From assembly GCA_963701815.1 (NCBI GenBank), contig CAVPBN010000006.1:62001-126000 (forward strand): a DNA stretch of 64,000 nt. Direction: 5' to 3'. Origin of the DNA: AP-15 sp963701815. Its GTDB lineage: Bacteria; Pseudomonadota; Alphaproteobacteria; ATCC43930; CGMCC-115725. The position numbers and the translations under genes are program-made. Below, piece by piece: positions 61,899-64,000 of the stretch. How positions within the stretch are numbered: position 1 is the first letter of the stretch; each line of letters starts with the position of its first letter. The notes under the pieces were generated by a model that made no database searches, had not been told where the DNA came from, and saw only the letters and a program-made list of their open reading frames with translations.

Positions 61899-62062
61899 GG
61901 ATGGCTCCAGCCGCCGGACATGCCGCCGTAAAAGCCGCCGTTTTTGCCGTTGTCCGAATTATCGGCTCTGTCGGCGCAGCCGGCGACCAGCAACAGCAGC
62001 CCGGCGACGACGAGCCCGGCCGCGATCCGGCGCAACAGCCGGAATGTTTCGAGAAGACGCAC
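61895..62062 (-). CDS. Small lipoprotein (about 55 residues)
   Basis: From GTG 62062 the peptide reads MRLLETFRLLRRIAAGLVVA, then a hydrophobic run ending LLLLVAGC, a good lipobox, and a mature tail ADRADNSDNGKNGGFYGGMS rich in Asn and Gly. The frame is open further upstream, but the lipoprotein signal fits a start here. It would be anchored to the membrane by the Cys. Its TGA overlaps the Nudix ATG. No family is recognised; small entericidin-like lipoproteins are comparable in size. Confidence 0.6.
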   Translation of the reverse strand: MRLLETFRLLRRIAAGLVVAGLLLLVAGCADRADNSDNGKNGGFYGGMSGGWSHP

Positions 62063-62084
62063 TGCCGGGCAAATGCGCTGGGCT

Positions 62085-62735
62085 TCAGGGATTCGCCCGC
62101 ACGTACACCCCGGCAGAACCCGCTGCATGTGTCATGGCCTGCCGCATGCGCGGCGAATTGGGCGAGGAATGTTGCTGCTGCTCCTTCCACTCCGGGCTTT
62201 CGGGCACGGCGGTACTGGCAAATTCGTAGACCGTGCTGTAGCCGCTGGTGCCCTCGATAACCCGATAGCGGCGGGCGTTTATCACTCCCGGCACCTTGCG
62301 GTAGCCTGGCACATATTCCCCGCTGTACCAGGCGTTCCACTCCGCATCGACCTGGGCGGGGACGGACATGCGGCCAATCTGCAACACCGGCGCCATGCCA
62401 CGCTCCGGCATTTCCACGCCGTCCGGGTAAATCTGTTCCCCGACAATGCGTGTCAAATTCTTCCCAATCACCGACGGCGAAACTTTCTGCCCCCACGGCG
62501 TCCGCGGCCGGCTGGTAAACGCCGGCGTCTGCACCACCGCCACGCTTTCCAGTTCATAGCATGCCAGGTACTGCGGGCCACCCTTGACCGCCTCGTAGCG
62601 GGCCGCTGAGAGAATGCCGGGCACCGACAGCAATTCCGGCAGATGTTCCTCATTATACCACTTGTTGAAGTCCCGCACGTGCTGGGCGTCGATATCGACG
62701 TACACCATGAAAATTCCGCGACCTTTTTGTGCCAT
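62085..62735 (-). CDS. Dimeric alpha-beta-barrel (EthD/DUF4286-like) protein with two repeats
   Basis: This intact 216-residue protein starts at ATG 62735 after GGAGGAGACGG. It contains two ferredoxin-like halves: GIFMVYVDIDAQHVRDFNKW with YNEEHLPELLSVPGILSAAR, and MSVPAQVDAEWNAWYSGEYV with PGYRKVPGVINARRYRVIEG. The repeated WYnEYlP-VPGi-ARRY pattern is that of EthD-type or DUF4286 domains, small enzymes or binding proteins in catabolic clusters. The C-terminal 25 residues are low complexity. The role is unknown. It is divergent from the gamma-glutamyltransferase gene. Confidence 0.78.
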   Translation of the reverse strand: MAQKGRGIFMVYVDIDAQHVRDFNKWYNEEHLPELLSVPGILSAARYEAVKGGPQYLACYELESVAVVQTPAFTSRPRTPWGQKVSPSVIGKNLTRIVGEQIYPDGVEMPERGMAPVLQIGRMSVPAQVDAEWNAWYSGEYVPGYRKVPGVINARRYRVIEGTSGYSTVYEFASTAVPESPEWKEQQQHSSPNSPRMRQAMTHAAGSAGVYVRANP

Positions 62736-63076
62736 TTCCGTCTCCTCCGTAAAGCGTAGCTGCCATCGTTTTGCCGCGTCTCGCCGGCACCCGGTCCTGA
62801 CGCCTGGAGCCCCAGGAGAGACGCGAGACACCGACTGGGGAGCCATCGTAGCCGACATTCCCCGGATTCGGGCGCTGTTGACCGCGATCTTCGGTCTCAT
62901 CGAGGCACACCGCAATGAAATTCGGGCGCAACCAGCCTCACTCGCAGCTTCGGGTCGTTCGCCTCGACCGGCGGCCGAGGCGGCCGATCCCAGCCGGATT
63001 GCCTTGCCTTGCGGCAGCCGGGTCGGCATTGATCGAGATAAGCTCGCCCACCGGACTGGACGCGAGGAGACCGCAG
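62736..63076. other. Divergent intergenic region before gamma-glutamyltransferase
   Basis: 341 bases lie between two divergent genes. I find a GAGGAGA ribosome-binding site at 63064-63070 for the plus-strand gene and GGAGGAGACGG for the minus-strand gene. No convincing promoter, RNA gene or repeat is visible. Short open frames across it look like chance. Confidence 0.5.
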
Positions 63077-64000
63077 ATGGCCATCGAGATGCGTTCGTAC
63101 CGGCCGCTCGCCATCGGCCGGCGAGGAGCGGTTGCGGCAAACCATCCGTTGGCGGCACAGGCCGGGCTGTTGGCCTTGCGCGCCGGCGGCAACGCGATCG
63201 ATGCTGCGGTCGCGGCCGCAGCGACGCTCGCCGTCGTCGAGCCGATGATGTCGGGGCTCGGCGGCGACGGCTTTTATCATGTCTACCGGCAGGCGACCGG
63301 CGAGGCCGTCGTGTTCAACGGCACGGGCCCCGCCCCTGCCCTGGCGACGCCGGAGCGCTACGCCGGCGGCATCCCGCGCATCGGGCCGTTGTCGGTCTCG
63401 GTGCCGGGCACCGTCGCCGGGCTCGGCATGATGCATCGCGAGTTCGGCCGGCTGCCCTGGCGTGACCTGTTTGCCGAGGCGATCGTCTTTGCCCGCGACG
63501 GCTTTGCCGCGACCCGGTCCTACAGCCATTTCGCCGAGGAATATCGCGCTACGCTGGCGATCGACCGGCAAAGCAGCGCGATTTTTCTGGTCGAGGGCGC
63601 GGCCCCGCCGCTCGGCGCGCCGATCATCCAACCCGACCTCGCCCGCACCCTCGAAGAGATCGCCGAGGACGGCCCCGAGACCTTCTACCGAGGCCGGCTG
63701 GCGCAGCGCCTGGCCGCCGGTCTCGAAGCCGCCGGGACCCTGGTGTCGGCAGCCGATCTCGCCGCCTTTACCGCAGAACGGCAGAGGCCGATCGCGATCG
63801 ATTACCGCGGCCTGACCGTGCTCGAAGCGCCGCCCAATTCGACGGGTTTTGTCCTCCTCGAAGAATTGAAGATCCTCGAAAACTTCGATCTGCGGCGGCT
63901 GGGCCTGCTGTCGGCCGACGCGGTGCATGTAATGGTCGAGGCGAAAAAGCTGGCCTTTGCCGACCGCGAGCGCTGGGGCGCCGAGCCGCGCTCGCTCGAC
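63077..64000 (+). CDS. Gamma-glutamyltransferase family protein (truncated by window end)
   Basis: The frame runs from ATG 63077 (GAGGAGA upstream) through the window edge, about 308 codons, without a break. RRGAVAANHPLAAQAGLLAL, GGNAIDAAVAAAATLAVVEP, MMSGLGGDGFYHVYR, SVSVPGTVAGLGMMHREFGR and YRGLTVLEAPPNSTGF are diagnostic of the Ntn-hydrolase family that includes GGT and cephalosporin acylases. The self-processing Thr lies beyond the window, so autocatalytic maturation cannot be judged. There is no signal peptide, which suggests a cytosolic member rather than classical periplasmic Ggt. Confidence 0.92.
   Translation, partial: MAIEMRSYRPLAIGRRGAVAANHPLAAQAGLLALRAGGNAIDAAVAAAATLAVVEPMMSGLGGDGFYHVYRQATGEAVVFNGTGPAPALATPERYAGGIPRIGPLSVSVPGTVAGLGMMHREFGRLPWRDLFAEAIVFARDGFAATRSYSHFAEEYRATLAIDRQSSAIFLVEGAAPPLGAPIIQPDLARTLEEIAEDGPETFYRGRLAQRLAAGLEAAGTLVSAADLAAFTAERQRPIAIDYRGLTVLEAPPNSTGFVLLEELKILENFDLRRLGLLSADAVHVMVEAKKLAFADRERWGAEPRSLD

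Noticed and set aside
62614..63465. Open frame overlapping the gamma-glutamyltransferase start
   Set aside because: Its translation is arginine-rich with no family text, whereas the frame from ATG 63077 carries continuous gamma-glutamyltransferase motifs.

Overview
The window is a GC-rich (visually about 65-70 %) chromosomal segment, most probably from an alphaproteobacterium. This is inferred from gene content and order: a tamA-tamB pair, creA, rplM-rpsI, TakP-type TRAP binding proteins, a SelD fused to an NADH-dehydrogenase-like domain, and AHEIKNPLNF-type sensor kinases. I cannot place it below class. I saw no rRNA, tRNA, CRISPR array, transposase or phage gene.

Layout. 1-4.7 kb: end of TamA, then TamB (outer-membrane assembly). 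4.8-9.2 kb: luciferase-like oxidoreductase, a 23-codon ORF with an extended Shine-Dalgarno, an internally deleted MetE-like remnant, a SnoaL-like protein and an M81 (MlrC-like) metallopeptidase. 9.2-14.6 kb: a TauE/SafE permease, then four tandem copies of a TakP/DctP-type TRAP solute-binding protein, decayed to different degrees and divergent from a TorS-like sensor kinase. 14.6-23.9 kb: that kinase, nadC, a large unrecognised protein, a response regulator and a multi-GAF kinase with many frame breaks. The two kinase cores form an inverted repeat. 24-29.6 kb: catabolic oxidoreductases (FAD monooxygenase, cytochrome c, acyl-CoA-dehydrogenase-type flavoprotein, LLM oxidoreductase, two-domain VOC protein). 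29.8-34.6 kb: adenylate cyclase, then selD and selA for selenium metabolism. 34.7-38.5 kb: a region shaped by a tandem duplication that fused a piece of rpsI to a piece of selA. 38.5-40.6 kb: rpsI, rplM, uracil-DNA glycosylase. 40.7-44.5 kb: two tandem nine-repeat secreted proteins (LWVTDGT repeats), one decayed. 44.6-47.5 kb: moaB, two glycosyltransferase-type genes of the TIGR04282/TIGR04283 kinds and a PA0069-type radical SAM protein. 47.6-64 kb: hybrid kinase, HAD phosphatase, acyl-CoA dehydrogenase, XRE regulator, CurA-type reductase, a lone molybdopterin hydroxylase subunit, aldo/keto reductase, MFS permease, CreA, two VOC proteins, Nudix hydrolase, a dimeric alpha-beta-barrel protein and the start of a gamma-glutamyltransferase.

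Reading frames are broken in roughly twenty genes, mostly by one extra G or C in short G/C runs, and this includes housekeeping genes such as nadC, selD, selA and tamB. Most of these are probably sequence errors. TRAP copy 1, the first LWVTDGT gene, the multi-GAF kinase (with a Trp-to-stop change), the MetE remnant and the rpsI/selA mosaic look more like real decay or rearrangement. No complete new system is evident. The most unusual structures are the TRAP array beside a TorS-like kinase, the tandem duplication at 34.6-38.6 kb, the paired nine-repeat secreted proteins and the small ORF at 6.1 kb.
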